Source: Bacteroidales bacterium (GTDB lineage: Bacteria > Bacteroidota > Bacteroidia > Bacteroidales > VadinHA17). Taken from it: a DNA stretch of 47,104 nt. The DNA is taken from contig JAUVKT010000011.1 of assembly GCA_030596125.1 (NCBI GenBank), positions 1-47,104 of the forward strand, given 5' to 3'. The position numbers and the translations under genes were made by a program. This document shows, piece after piece, positions 8,733 to 18,307 of the stretch; positions within the stretch are counted from its first letter, which is position 1; every line of letters begins with the position of its first letter. The notes below the pieces were generated by a model. The model had not been told where the DNA came from. It ran no database searches and saw only the letters and a list, made by a program, of their open reading frames with translations.

Positions 8733-10262
8733 TTGCAGGAAAAGATTTTAATACTCGACTTCGGCTCTCAATATACCCAGTTGATAGCTCGCCGGGTTCG
8801 TGAACTGAATGTTTATTGCGAGATACATCCATTTAATGACTTTCCTGAGCCTGATTCGGATATCAGGGGAGTAATACTTTCAGGCAGCCCTTACTCGGTA
8901 CGGGATAGTGAAGCTCTTTACCCGGATCTTGAGAAAATAAAAGGTGTTATACCTCTCCTGGGTGTATGCTATGGAGCACAATACCTTGCTCATAACTACG
9001 GGGGTGAAGTGTTACCTTCGAACACCAGAGAGTATGGCAGGGCTAATATGGTATATGTCGATAATTCAAATCCTCTTTTTAATAATATTACAAAAGGATG
9101 TCAGGTATGGATGTCACATGGTGATACTATTGCCCGTATTCCGGCGAATTATAAGATTATTGGATCTACCGGAGATGTAGAGATAGGTGCCTATCATATA
9201 AAGGGCGAGGATACATGGGGAATTCAGTTTCACCCTGAAGTATACCATACAGTGGAAGGCAAGCAGATACTTGAAAATTTTGTGGCAGGTGTGTGTGGGT
9301 GTTCACAAAACTGGACTCCTGATTCGTTTGTGGAGACTACAGTTAGAGAACTGAGGGCAAAACTGGGAAATGATAAAGTTGTTCTTGGTCTTTCCGGGGG
9401 TGTAGATTCATCAGTTGCCGGATTCCTGCTTAATAAAGCAATCGGAGATAACCTTACATCTATTTTTGTTGATAACGGGCTTTTAAGAAAAGGCGAATTT
9501 GAGAAGGTATTGGAATCATATAAAGGACTAGGTCTCAATGTGATAGGAGTGGATGCTGTCGATAGATTTTTGGATGAGTTAGCAGGTGTTTCAGAACCGG
9601 AGAAGAAAAGGAAGATTATAGGAAGAGTTTTTATTGAAGTATTTGAAGAGGAGGCGCGTAAAGTAAAAAATGTAATATGGCTTGCGCAGGGAACTATTTA
9701 TCCTGATGTTATCGAGTCTGTCTCGGTAAATGGACCTTCAGCTACCATTAAGTCGCACCATAATGTGGGGGGCTTACCAGGGAAGATGAATCTGAAAGTT
9801 ATTGAGCCCCTTAATCTTTTATTTAAGGATGAAGTACGCAAGGTAGGTTCTGCTATGGGCATGCCTGATTATATTTTAAAGCGTCATCCTTTCCCGGGAC
9901 CAGGTCTGTCAATAAGGATACTTGGTGATATTACCAGGGAAAAAGTAAGGATACTCCAGGAAGCCGATGATATATATATAGAGGGTCTGAAGAAAAGTGA
10001 TCTTTATGATAAGGTATGGCAGGCTGGAGTTATATTGCTGCCGGTGAAGTCTGTTGGTGTTATGGGAGATGAGCGCACCTATGAAAATGTTGTTGTATTG
10101 AGAGCTGTTGGTTCCACTGACGGTATGACCGCCGATTGGTCTAACTTGCCTTATGAATTTCTTGGCCGGATATCAAATGAGATTATTAATAAGGTAAAGG
10201 GGATAAACAGGGTGGTATATGATATAAGCTCCAAACCCCCTGCAACTATTGAGTGGGAATAG
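8733..10262 (+). CDS. guaA: GMP synthase (glutamine-hydrolysing)
   Basis: Converts XMP to GMP using glutamine and ATP. 509 residues, full length. Class I amidotransferase domain with Cys79 (GVCYGAQ), His167 and Glu169 (FHPEV); ATP pyrophosphatase P-loop [12 protein letters not shown] around 220-231; dimerisation domain with [14 protein letters not shown] and the C-terminal PPATIEWE. The only start giving the family N-terminus ([19 protein letters not shown]) is a TTG at 8733, which is unusual and should be noted. It appears monocistronic, with its own promoter candidate. Confidence 0.97.
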   Translation: MQEKILILDFGSQYTQLIARRVRELNVYCEIHPFNDFPEPDSDIRGVILSGSPYSVRDSEALYPDLEKIKGVIPLLGVCYGAQYLAHNYGGEVLPSNTREYGRANMVYVDNSNPLFNNITKGCQVWMSHGDTIARIPANYKIIGSTGDVEIGAYHIKGEDTWGIQFHPEVYHTVEGKQILENFVAGVCGCSQNWTPDSFVETTVRELRAKLGNDKVVLGLSGGVDSSVAGFLLNKAIGDNLTSIFVDNGLLRKGEFEKVLESYKGLGLNVIGVDAVDRFLDELAGVSEPEKKRKIIGRVFIEVFEEEARKVKNVIWLAQGTIYPDVIESVSVNGPSATIKSHHNVGGLPGKMNLKVIEPLNLLFKDEVRKVGSAMGMPDYILKRHPFPGPGLSIRILGDITREKVRILQEADDIYIEGLKKSDLYDKVWQAGVILLPVKSVGVMGDERTYENVVVLRAVGSTDGMTADWSNLPYEFLGRISNEIINKVKGINRVVYDISSKPPATIEWE

Positions 10263-10325
10263 AGAGGCGAAAGGCGTAAGGCTAAGGCTAAGGAGGGAAG
10301 ACTGCTAACTGAAGACTGAGAGATG
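10263..10325. repeat. Degenerate short-repeat spacer downstream of guaA
   Basis: Contains aaggctaaggctaagg and gaagactgctaactgaagactgag, the same words as the longer heptamer tract at 26630-26738. No gene is visible. Confidence 0.6.
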
Positions 10326-10366
10326 TTGGGAGAAAGAAACAAAATGATAAATAATAAATTTCTCTG

Positions 10367-11974
10367 ATGAAAAAGTGGATATTATTTTTTTTAATATACA
10401 TAGTTGTTGCCCAAAGTATAAATGCACAGCAGCTATTTACCGAACAAACCCTTAAATTTAGCAGGGTGATGGCATTTGTTGAAGCCTTTTATGTTGACAG
10501 TACCAACCAGGAGTTTCTTATAGAAAAAGCCATAACTGAGGTCTTGAAAAATCTTGATCCTCACTCAACTTATATTAACAGTGAGGATGTGAAGGAGATG
10601 AATGAAGGATTAGAGGGCAACTTTGAAGGTATTGGTATTCAATTCAATTTGTTATTTGATTCAATAATTGTTATTGCCCCTATTCCAGGTGGCCCGTCGG
10701 AAAAGGCGGGTATACATGCAGGTGACAGGATTGTAATGATTGAGAATGAGAATGTTGCCGGAGTTGGTATTACAACAAATGGCGTAAGAAAGAGATTGCT
10801 GGGAGATAAAGGGACCAGGGTGAATATAGGTATCTATCGTCGGGGCATTAAAGAGATTCTTGATTACACCATAGTAAGAGACAAAATACCTGTTCACAGT
10901 CTTGATGCTGCATATATGGTAGCTGATAATATCGGATTTGTAAAGTTAAATCGTTTTTCTGCTACTTCCGAGAAGGAGTTCTATGAGGCAATCGGGAAGC
11001 TTCAGGGTAAGAATATGGAGCATCTTATTATTGATCTTCGTGGTAACACAGGAGGCTATCTTGAGGCTGCAATAAGGTTAACTGACCAGTTTTTTGAAAG
11101 TGAAAAACTGATAGTGTACCTGGAAGGACTTAAAACACCCAGACGGGATTTTAAGAGCAGAAAAGGCGGAGTACTTACTGATGCAAGAATAGTGGTACTT
11201 GTGGATGAAGGATCCGCTTCGGCAAGTGAGATATTATCAGGCGCTCTTCAGGATTGGGACAGGGGGGTCATTATGGGACGCAGAACTTTTGGAAAGGGAC
11301 TTGTTCAGAATGGTTTCAACCTGAATGATGGCTCAATGATCCGGTTAACAATCGCAAGATATTATACTCCAACAGGAAGGCTGATACAGAGACCATATGA
11401 CAACGGGATTGAAAAATATATGACAGATTTTTATTCCAGGTATACAAACGGTGAAATGCTAACTGCTGACAGTATAAGTTTCCCTGATTCATTGAAATAT
11501 GCAACCATTATTAATGGCAGGACTGTTTATGGTGGAGGTGGCATTATGCCGGACATATTTGTTCCTGCTGACACAACATGGTATTCAGACTATTACAGGG
11601 ATCTTATACGTAAGAATGTAATAGTTGAATATACACTCGATTATATAGATAATAACCGGAAAAAGCTGGGTAATCGATATCCGGATTTTGAATCTTTTAA
11701 TTCAGAATTTTCTTTTACTCCTGGTGAGATTGCAGATTTTATTGATAATGGTAAATCTCTTGGTGTTGAGTATAACGATGCCCAATTTTGTGTCTCCAAA
11801 AAACAATTGCTGTTAATACTTAAAGGTCTGATCGCCCGTGATCTATGGGAAATGTCTGAGTATTATCAGGTTATCTACCGTAACGACATTCTTGTTAAGG
11901 AAGCAGTGGATCTGATTTCATCTCCTTCAAAATATTATAGTACACTTGGAATTGAGCAATATCAAGATAAATGA
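10367..11974 (+). CDS. S41 family C-terminal processing peptidase
   Basis: Exported serine protease of the CtpA/Prc type. 535 residues. N-terminal signal peptide (hydrophobic residues 4-17, cleavage near AQSINAQQ), a PDZ domain at about 75-165 (PSEKAGIHAGDRIVMIEN), and the S41 catalytic domain. The Ser/Lys/Gln set is readable: Ser285 in GSASASE, Lys310 and Gln314 in FGKGLVQ; the 25-residue Ser-Lys spacing equals that of E. coli Prc. A C-terminal 130-residue extension has no motif I recognise. It overlaps the following methyltransferase gene by 4 nt (ATGA), so translation is probably coupled. Confidence 0.93.
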   Translation: MKKWILFFLIYIVVAQSINAQQLFTEQTLKFSRVMAFVEAFYVDSTNQEFLIEKAITEVLKNLDPHSTYINSEDVKEMNEGLEGNFEGIGIQFNLLFDSIIVIAPIPGGPSEKAGIHAGDRIVMIENENVAGVGITTNGVRKRLLGDKGTRVNIGIYRRGIKEILDYTIVRDKIPVHSLDAAYMVADNIGFVKLNRFSATSEKEFYEAIGKLQGKNMEHLIIDLRGNTGGYLEAAIRLTDQFFESEKLIVYLEGLKTPRRDFKSRKGGVLTDARIVVLVDEGSASASEILSGALQDWDRGVIMGRRTFGKGLVQNGFNLNDGSMIRLTIARYYTPTGRLIQRPYDNGIEKYMTDFYSRYTNGEMLTADSISFPDSLKYATIINGRTVYGGGGIMPDIFVPADTTWYSDYYRDLIRKNVIVEYTLDYIDNNRKKLGNRYPDFESFNSEFSFTPGEIADFIDNGKSLGVEYNDAQFCVSKKQLLLILKGLIARDLWEMSEYYQVIYRNDILVKEAVDLISSPSKYYSTLGIEQYQDK

Positions 11975-13110
11975 AACTGGTAGCTAAGACATTATACGGA
12001 CTTGAAGAGGTTCTGGTACGAGAGCTTGAAGGCTTGGGAGTTAGTAAGATTAACCGGGTTAACAGGGCAGTAGAATTTGAAGGGGATATTGAAATGATCT
12101 ACCGTACTAACTTTTCGTTACGTACAGCATTATCAATTCTCAAGCCTGTAGCCCAATTTAATATTGGCAGTTCCAAAGATCTCTATAACAGATCAAAAAA
12201 AATTAAGTGGGATGATATTATGGATGTCAGCCAGACTTTTTCAATAATACCGGTAGTTCATTCGAATATATTTAATCATACGGGCTACGCCGGGCTTGTA
12301 CTTAAGGATGCTATTGCTGATTACTTCAGGTTTAAATATAACAGTCGCCCATCTGTTGACACTGTTAACCCTGATATTGTATTCAATCTAAGGGTTAGTG
12401 AATCAAGTGTTACAGTCTCTGTTGATTCTTCTGTTGTTCCGCTCTTTAAGAGAGGTTACAGGAGGGAGAGTGCAAAAGCGCCTATGAATGAGGTGTTGGC
12501 CGCTGGTATTATTTTGCTTTCAGGCTGGGATGGGAAAAATACGATTTTTGATCCAATGTGTGGATCGGGAACTATCCCAATCGAGGCAGCACTGATCGCC
12601 AAAAATATACCACCAGGTAAATACAGAAATTTCTTTGGATTTATGAACTGGAGGGATTTTGATAATGAGGTTTTTAGCCGGGTAAAAATGACCGAACTTT
12701 CCAAAAAAGGTTATTTGGCGCCTTATATCAGGTGTAGTGACAGATCACATGAAGCTATCAGGAATGCCCGGTTAAATATTCGTAATGCAGGATTTGCCGG
12801 TACGATACATACCGATGTTGATGATTTTTTTAAGTCAGAATCTTCCGGTAAAGAGTTCACTATTATTATGAATCCTCCGTATGGAGAGAGGCTCAAAGAA
12901 AATGATATGGCTTCTTTTTATAGTAATATCGGAGAAAGATTGAAACATGGTTATTCCGGTTCTACAGCCTGGATCATTTCGTCAAACTTTGAAGCAATAA
13001 AAAGTATCGGTTTAAAACCATCCCGAAAGTATATTCTATTCAATGGGGCGCTTGAAAGCAGGTTGTTAAAGTTTGATTTGTATAGCGGTTCTCGTAAAAT
13101 CAAACCATAA
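11971..13110 (+). CDS. THUMP-domain class I RNA methyltransferase (RlmL/YpsC-like)
   Basis: Predicted SAM-dependent N2-guanosine rRNA methyltransferase. 379 residues: N-terminal ferredoxin-like and THUMP region (about 1-155), then a Rossmann methyltransferase with DPMCGSGTIPIEAALIAKN from residue 194 and the catalytic NPPYGERL from 301. It corresponds to the N-terminal half of E. coli RlmL; the RlmK half is absent, as in Gram-positive YpsC. The target position (G2445 in E. coli 23S rRNA) is inferred from family. Confidence 0.92.
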   Translation: MKLVAKTLYGLEEVLVRELEGLGVSKINRVNRAVEFEGDIEMIYRTNFSLRTALSILKPVAQFNIGSSKDLYNRSKKIKWDDIMDVSQTFSIIPVVHSNIFNHTGYAGLVLKDAIADYFRFKYNSRPSVDTVNPDIVFNLRVSESSVTVSVDSSVVPLFKRGYRRESAKAPMNEVLAAGIILLSGWDGKNTIFDPMCGSGTIPIEAALIAKNIPPGKYRNFFGFMNWRDFDNEVFSRVKMTELSKKGYLAPYIRCSDRSHEAIRNARLNIRNAGFAGTIHTDVDDFFKSESSGKEFTIIMNPPYGERLKENDMASFYSNIGERLKHGYSGSTAWIISSNFEAIKSIGLKPSRKYILFNGALESRLLKFDLYSGSRKIKP

Positions 13111-13178
13111 TATTTACCGGTTTTTGACCCTTCATGTAATAAAAACAGAATTTTGTCAAATGGATATTGGTAAAATTT

Positions 13179-13206
13179 TTTGAACTTAAGATTTTTTTTA
13201 TATTTG
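13179..13206 (+). promoter_or_regulatory. Candidate promoter for siaB-siaC
   Basis: TTTG at 13179-13182, 16-nt spacer, TATATTTG at 13199-13206. Both Bacteroidota elements are present, placing the start site about 30 nt before siaB. This suggests separate control from the methyltransferase gene upstream. Confidence 0.6.
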
Positions 13207-13242
13207 TTGGATAAAACTTAAGCCTAAGTCAAAAAAGAGCTG

Positions 13243-13809
13243 ATGAGCTTTGGTGTAGAGAACTTTTTTAATAGATTACAGACTGACGATGTTATATTCT
13301 CTTATAAGGGGGATATAAGTTCTGATATAATAAACTATGTTCTCGATTCGGTAGAAAAGAAAACCGAAGAGGTGAACGATCCATCTAAAACAAGAAAAAA
13401 GGTCTACAATGTACTTGTTGAGAGTTTGCAAAACCTCTATCATCATGTTGCAGTTGTTCCGGATGATTTTGAGGATCAGAGTTCTTCACGCTTTGGTCTG
13501 ATCGTTATATGCAGGAATGATAAAGGTTACCTGATTACTGCAGGTAATTTTATTTCCACTGATAAAATAGATGAACTGGAGAAAAAAATCGTTAAAATAA
13601 ATAATTCCTCACCTCAGGAGATAAAGGAACTGTATAAACATATCCTTCATCACCAGGAAATTTCTGAAAAGGGTGGGGGAGGTCTTGGTCTTGTGGATAT
13701 TGCAAGGAAAACCGGTAATAAACTCGAATATGAGTTTATTGAATATAGTGAAAAATTCTCTTTTTTCACTCTTAAGATTAAAATTGATTCTATCGAAGTA
13801 TTGAAATGA
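13243..13809 (+). CDS. siaB: SiaB-family GHKL protein kinase
   Basis: Homologue of SiaB, the kinase that phosphorylates SiaC in Pseudomonas aeruginosa. 188 residues. A GHKL-type ATP site is visible: N-box with Glu60 and Asn64 (VESLQNLYHH) and a glycine-rich lid GGGGLGLVDIARKTG at about 145-159. There is no sensor, membrane or dimerisation/His domain, as expected for SiaB and unlike histidine kinases. The siaC homologue starts 22 nt downstream. Function in phosphorylating SiaC is inferred from this pairing; an anti-sigma-factor-like kinase for one of the STAS proteins is the main alternative. Confidence 0.85.
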   Translation: MSFGVENFFNRLQTDDVIFSYKGDISSDIINYVLDSVEKKTEEVNDPSKTRKKVYNVLVESLQNLYHHVAVVPDDFEDQSSSRFGLIVICRNDKGYLITAGNFISTDKIDELEKKIVKINNSSPQEIKELYKHILHHQEISEKGGGGLGLVDIARKTGNKLEYEFIEYSEKFSFFTLKIKIDSIEVLK

Positions 13810-13831
13810 TAACCTTTTAAAAATAATTGAT

Positions 13832-14212
13832 ATGGAACCGATCATCATTGAAGGAACACCAAAAACCCCAACTGTACGTTTTGATGCTAATGAAGGAATT
13901 TTTTTACTTGAAGGGAGATCAATTCCTGAAAATTCAGTAGAGTTTTATAAGCCTCTTGTTGACTGGCTTGATAACTATAAGGATAATCCGCTTCAGAAAA
14001 CAGTAGTGGAGATAAAACTGGAGTATTTTAACACCAGCTCATCTAAGTGCATACTTGATGTTTTTAAGAAGTTTGAGGTTATTCACAAAGCTAAAAATGA
14101 GGTTGCAGTAAAATGGTTCTACGAAGAGGATGATGAAGATATGCTTGAAGCGGGGGAAGATTATGAATCAATTATCAGGATTCCATTTGAGATGATTGAG
14201 ATAGTTGAGTAA
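13832..14212 (+). CDS. siaC: SiaC-family regulatory phosphoprotein (DUF1987)
   Basis: Small cytoplasmic regulator of 126 residues. In P. aeruginosa unphosphorylated SiaC binds and activates the diguanylate cyclase SiaD, and phosphorylation at Thr68 blocks this. Here the conserved EYFNTSSSK motif puts Thr at residue 68 as well, counted from the ATG at 13832. N-terminal IEGTPKTPTVRFD and the strand-rich middle fit the family. No SiaD-like GGDEF protein is in the window, so the output partner is unknown. Both genes end at a strong bidirectional-looking terminator. Confidence 0.88.
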   Translation: MEPIIIEGTPKTPTVRFDANEGIFLLEGRSIPENSVEFYKPLVDWLDNYKDNPLQKTVVEIKLEYFNTSSSKCILDVFKKFEVIHKAKNEVAVKWFYEEDDEDMLEAGEDYESIIRIPFEMIEIVE

Positions 14213-14255
14213 TCTTTTAGTTATAATTAAGGTCGGTTTTTTTATATAAAAGAAC

Positions 14256-14283
14256 GGGGTATGCTGTGCATACCCCATTTTTA
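14256..14283. terminator. Bidirectional intrinsic terminator
   Basis: Perfect 9-bp stem GGGGTATGC (14256-14264) and GCATACCCC (14268-14276) with a 3-nt loop, followed by ATTTTTATT on the plus side and preceded by an A/T-rich stretch that reads as a U-rich tail on the minus side. It separates the convergent siaC and ABC transporter genes. Confidence 0.85.
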
Positions 14284-14300
14284 TTATCTTTTTATCATCT

Positions 14301-17300
14301 CTATTTCCCTTTTTCCGATGACTCTTCGATAAAATCAAGAAATCTTTTTAACAGTCTGAAATATAGAACCAGGTAAGTAAATATTATCATCAGCCAGATA
14401 ACAATTATATTAACCCAAAATGTATCGATAAATGTGCCAAAGATCTGTTTCCGGGGGGCATAAAAATGAGCCTTAATGAAAGGATGCTCAGGATCCTGAA
14501 ATATAGGATCTATCTTTTGTATTATGCGTCCCTTGAATTCGATTGTTCGATCATCCGTTTCATTTGAATTTTTTACAAATTCTTCAAGACTTTCGTTATA
14601 ATGTTTTTTCTTTAATTCAAGAAATGCTTTAGGGTCTTTATTGGTTGCTGCAACTATTATTGCATCTCTTTGTGCATTAGCTTCATTATACCATTTCTTG
14701 TAATTTTTATTAAGGATCTCAACAAGCTTTTTTGTTTCTGTTAAAGCTTCTGAGTTAACAGTCTCAGGAACAAGTTGGTCGAGATAACTAAAATTCACGT
14801 TGCGCAAGTTTGCTTCCAGTTCGATTTCATTTCTGACCAACTTAAGATCATTGATAAAATCTTCATCCATGGTTCCTTTTTGCAGATCATTTTCAAGATT
14901 CTCTAATTTGTTTTTAATTTTTGAGTACCAGTAATTCTTCTTAAAATTAGTAATACTCATTACCTTTTCATATTGGTACAGATCTGCTTCATAATCATTA
15001 TTCATAAACTGCTTCACGGCAAGTGCTTCGTATCCCCAACGGGAAACAATAGCCTCACCGTAGAATGGAATATTGGTTGGTGAGGCGATGTTTGGGTTTA
15101 GCTTCTCAAACTTGACTATTACCCCGCTTAAAACAATTTGGGGAATAACCAGGAAGGGGATTAAGATGTAAATAGTAACAACAGCCTTGAAACTGTCTGA
15201 GATAACCAGGCCGAGGAGGTTGGATGCTGCCCAGCAACTGAAAAGCACAAGCCAGTATTCAAACATCATTCCATGAATTCCGGTGATGCTGTTGCCTACA
15301 AGCACAAAAGTAAATGCCTGTACAGCCGAAATAAACAGTTGGACAACTACCTTGGAGGAAAGATAACTATTCCAGCTAAGGTTTAGAAATGCTTCACGTT
15401 TTAAAATTTTCCGGTCTTTAAATATCTCTTCTGCGCTAACTGTTAGCCCCATAAAAATGGCAACTATAACCGACATAAACAGATAAACCGGAAGGTTGGA
15501 GTTCTCAAGAAGTGTATATCCTGCATCCCGGGCACTTTCATCATAATACCTGATCAGGAATGCAAGAAAGAATGCCAACACTGGTGCTTCAATAAGTGTA
15601 ATTAACAGGTATTGCAGATCAGCCGATTTTGAGAGTAGATCTCTCTTTGTAAATACAAGGAACTGCTTTAATTTGCCGGGTGTCTTAAACGAAATTTCAG
15701 GTATTCCTTTACCTTCGGGAAGTGCTTTTTCTTTGTTTTGCAGATAGTTTTTGTAATGACCATTCCACTCTTTGGGAGCTATTTTTCTTACATCTGTTGC
15801 TTTTCCATATTCGTCAAGTACCTTGGCTTCAACGATATTGAACACCTGTTCCGGATTTACATTACCACAGGTATGGCACTCACTATCGTTCCAGTTGGCC
15901 TGAAGTGTTCTTGATTTGAAATATATTATTGATTCTATCGGATCACCATTATATATAAGGTAGCCTCCGGTATCGAGAATAACCAATCGGTCGAACATCT
16001 TAAATATATCAGACGATGGTTGGTGTATTACTACAAAAAGAAGTTTCCCTTTCAAAGCAAGCTCTTTAAGCAGATCAAGAATATTTTCAGAATCCCTCGA
16101 TGAAAGACCAGATGTTGGCTCATCAAGAAACAGAATAGCTGGTTCTCTGATAAGCTCAAGTGAAATATTTAATCGTTTCCTTTGTCCCCCGCTAATTTTT
16201 TTATTAAGCGGACTACCTACTTTCATGTCTTTTATTTCGTACAGACCCAGGTTTTGAAGGGTTTTTATCACTCTCTCTTCAATTTCTTTTTCAGTGAGAT
16301 TGTCGAAACAGAGCTTTGCGTTATAGTAAAGATTCTGATAAACAGTAAGTTCTTCAATTAACAGATCATCCTGAGATACATATCCTACGAGCCCTTCAAC
16401 CTCGTCAGTTTTGGAGTGAATGCTTACACCGTTAACACACACTTTTCCCTTGTAGGGTGGGTTTGTTCCGTTCAGGACATTTAGAAGCGTTGATTTGCCG
16501 GCACCTGAAGCTCCCATAATCCCAACGAGTCTTCCCGATTCCTCTTCAAATGACATCTTTTTGATACCTATATGACCACTTTTAAATCTGTATTCAAGAT
16601 CTTTAACCTGGTATAAAACACGGGATTCCTGCAATTCCTCCCTCCTGAAGTGGGTAATTATATCACTGTAATATATAGGGGTTGATTTAGGATCCCTTAA
16701 TGAGGATCCCGGGTTGAATGGGTAAATCTTATTATCCTGCAAAAGTTGTCCGTTCATGTATAGTTCACCAACTATTGAGAACCTTACATAATACATATTT
16801 GCTGATGGCACCTCAAGTATCCATATCTGGCCCTGGACCGAATCATTCCTGAGATGGATAATATCCAGTTCTTTACCTGGGCCAGGATTGTTATCGATAA
16901 CGAGAATTTTTCCTGAGTTGGGTATTGAATCAAATTTATTAAGTACAAAACTTGTAATTAACTCAAATTCGTCCGACTCAATATAAAAAGTTTCAGCAAC
17001 TGCCTTGATAAATTCCAGTTCATCATCACTTATTTTTTCAACGTCAGATATACAAAATTCAAGTAACTGAACAAGAACAATTATTTTCTGGTCCTGGGTT
17101 AACTGATCGTTGATTTGTGTCGTTATTTTGAGAACCCTTACAGATACAGCAGACTGGCGCTTTTTTTGAAGGCTTTTTTTCTGTCGTTCCTGGGCTTCCC
17201 TGTAGAAATCGTCAAAAACAGAAAGATATTCATTAACAAGTTCCTCGTTGAGCAGCCTTCTCAGAAATGCTCCAACCACTACTCTTCTGTCACTGTCACT

Positions 17301-17363
17301 GCTTTGCGGTCTGGCAATAATTGCAAAGAGCTGAATTAAGGCTTTTAATATCTTTTCACTCAT
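14301..17363 (-). CDS. TerB-like / FHA-like / ABCG-type ABC transporter fusion
   Basis: 1020-residue half-transporter. Residues 1-150 resemble a TerB-like helical domain (acidic helix with DDELEFIKAVAETFY); 165-235 form a beta-rich segment like an FHA domain (YVRFSIVGELYMNGQLL); 240-480 are an ABC ATPase with Walker A GASGAGKST near 283-291, signature ISGGQRKRLN near 390 and Walker B LFLDEPTSG near 411, closest to the ABCG/White class. A CHTCG pair of cysteines follows near 495. Membrane helices lie at about 590-610, 630-650, 680-760 and a final one near 980-1000; between them is a charged coiled-coil region (about 800-940). Substrate is unknown. It is followed upstream by the flavin reductase gene (79-nt gap). 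Confidence 0.85.
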   Translation of the reverse strand: MSEKILKALIQLFAIIARPQSSDSDRRVVVGAFLRRLLNEELVNEYLSVFDDFYREAQERQKKSLQKKRQSAVSVRVLKITTQINDQLTQDQKIIVLVQLLEFCISDVEKISDDELEFIKAVAETFYIESDEFELITSFVLNKFDSIPNSGKILVIDNNPGPGKELDIIHLRNDSVQGQIWILEVPSANMYYVRFSIVGELYMNGQLLQDNKIYPFNPGSSLRDPKSTPIYYSDIITHFRREELQESRVLYQVKDLEYRFKSGHIGIKKMSFEEESGRLVGIMGASGAGKSTLLNVLNGTNPPYKGKVCVNGVSIHSKTDEVEGLVGYVSQDDLLIEELTVYQNLYYNAKLCFDNLTEKEIEERVIKTLQNLGLYEIKDMKVGSPLNKKISGGQRKRLNISLELIREPAILFLDEPTSGLSSRDSENILDLLKELALKGKLLFVVIHQPSSDIFKMFDRLVILDTGGYLIYNGDPIESIIYFKSRTLQANWNDSECHTCGNVNPEQVFNIVEAKVLDEYGKATDVRKIAPKEWNGHYKNYLQNKEKALPEGKGIPEISFKTPGKLKQFLVFTKRDLLSKSADLQYLLITLIEAPVLAFFLAFLIRYYDESARDAGYTLLENSNLPVYLFMSVIVAIFMGLTVSAEEIFKDRKILKREAFLNLSWNSYLSSKVVVQLFISAVQAFTFVLVGNSITGIHGMMFEYWLVLFSCWAASNLLGLVISDSFKAVVTIYILIPFLVIPQIVLSGVIVKFEKLNPNIASPTNIPFYGEAIVSRWGYEALAVKQFMNNDYEADLYQYEKVMSITNFKKNYWYSKIKNKLENLENDLQKGTMDEDFINDLKLVRNEIELEANLRNVNFSYLDQLVPETVNSEALTETKKLVEILNKNYKKWYNEANAQRDAIIVAATNKDPKAFLELKKKHYNESLEEFVKNSNETDDRTIEFKGRIIQKIDPIFQDPEHPFIKAHFYAPRKQIFGTFIDTFWVNIIVIWLMIIFTYLVLYFRLLKRFLDFIEESSEKGK

Positions 17364-17442
17364 TGGTTAGAAAGGTTTGTACGCTTTAAGATGAGGAAAA
17401 ATAATAAATTATGATCTTAATTCCTAATATCATTATGTTTCC

Positions 17443-18024
17443 TTATTTTCTGCTTTTTCTTTTTTTTTTGACTGAGAATCCGAATTTTCCAATAAATGCA
17501 CCGGTTTCATAATACTTGCCATGCGAAAAATTCAGGAGGTTGGCCAGATTGAGGTTAAAAGACTCATCCTCCTCATTATAATATTGTTTGTCAGCATGCA
17601 CTGCTACTATCTCAGCAAGGAACATATGGTGAGCACCGAGTTCTTTAACCTCTTTTACAACACACTCTATATTAACAGGTGACTCTTTTATTAAGGGTGC
17701 TTTAACAATATCAGCATTAACCGGGGTAAGGCCCATCTCCCTGAACTTATCGTAGTCCCTGCCTGATTTAACCCCGCACCAGTCGGTTGCTCTTGCCAGC
17801 TTCTTTGTTGTCAGGTTAATAACAAAATCTCCAGTACGTTTGATAATGCCGTAAGAATGGCGCGATGGCCTTACAGAAATATAGCACATGGGTGGATCTG
17901 TACATACTGTTCCTGTCCATGCAATTGTAATAATGTTATACTCCTCCTTGTTTTCACCGCATGAAACCATGATTGCAGGCAGGGGGTAAATCATAGTACC
18001 AGGCTTCCATCTTAGCTTTTCCAT
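17443..18024 (-). CDS. Flavin reductase family protein (FMN-binding split barrel)
   Basis: Predicted FMN-binding flavoprotein of the DIM6/NTAB type. About 193 residues. The N-terminal region KPGTMIYPLPAIMVSCG, ITIAWTGTVCTDPPMCYISVRPSRHSY and GDFVINLTTKKLA are typical FMN-contact segments; AHHMFLAEIVAVHAD lies in the second barrel half; the tail is Lys/Arg-rich. I take ATG at 18024 (MEKLRWKP) rather than a TTG seven codons upstream because relatives begin just before the KPG motif. It shares a strand with the ABC gene and the STAS/Hpt pair. Substrate unknown. Confidence 0.85.
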   Translation of the reverse strand: MEKLRWKPGTMIYPLPAIMVSCGENKEEYNIITIAWTGTVCTDPPMCYISVRPSRHSYGIIKRTGDFVINLTTKKLARATDWCGVKSGRDYDKFREMGLTPVNADIVKAPLIKESPVNIECVVKEVKELGAHHMFLAEIVAVHADKQYYNEEDESFNLNLANLLNFSHGKYYETGAFIGKFGFSVKKKRKSRK

Positions 18025-18082
18025 AAATGTGAACTTTAAGATCAAAGATAATATTATAAGACAATTGATTATTATGGTTCAT

Positions 18083-18265
18083 AGTTAAAGAAGTTAAAAG
18101 TGAACTAAAGTTAAAAAAGGTTGAATTGTTTAATCGTGTAATCGTTTAATTGTTGGGGAGTACGCTGATTAAATCGTCCTAAACAGTTTAACAGTTTAAC
18201 AATTTAACATTTCAACAGTTAAACAATTTCAGTGACTAAAGTTAAAAGTGACTAAAGTTGAGTGG
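18083..18265. repeat. Composite intergenic repeat element
   Basis: Outer direct repeats of the word GTGACTAAAGTTAAAA (degenerate at 18090-18115, twice at 18232-18260) flank an imperfect inverted repeat: aattgtttaatcgtgtaatc near 18123-18153 against aacagttaaacaattt and repeated agtttaac units near 18184-18229. The outer word recurs at 26586-26617. No ORF is plausible in this stretch. Confidence 0.65.
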
Positions 18266-18307
18266 ATTAAGAAGGATAAGAAAGGATGGCAGGGATCAAC
18301 AAAATGA

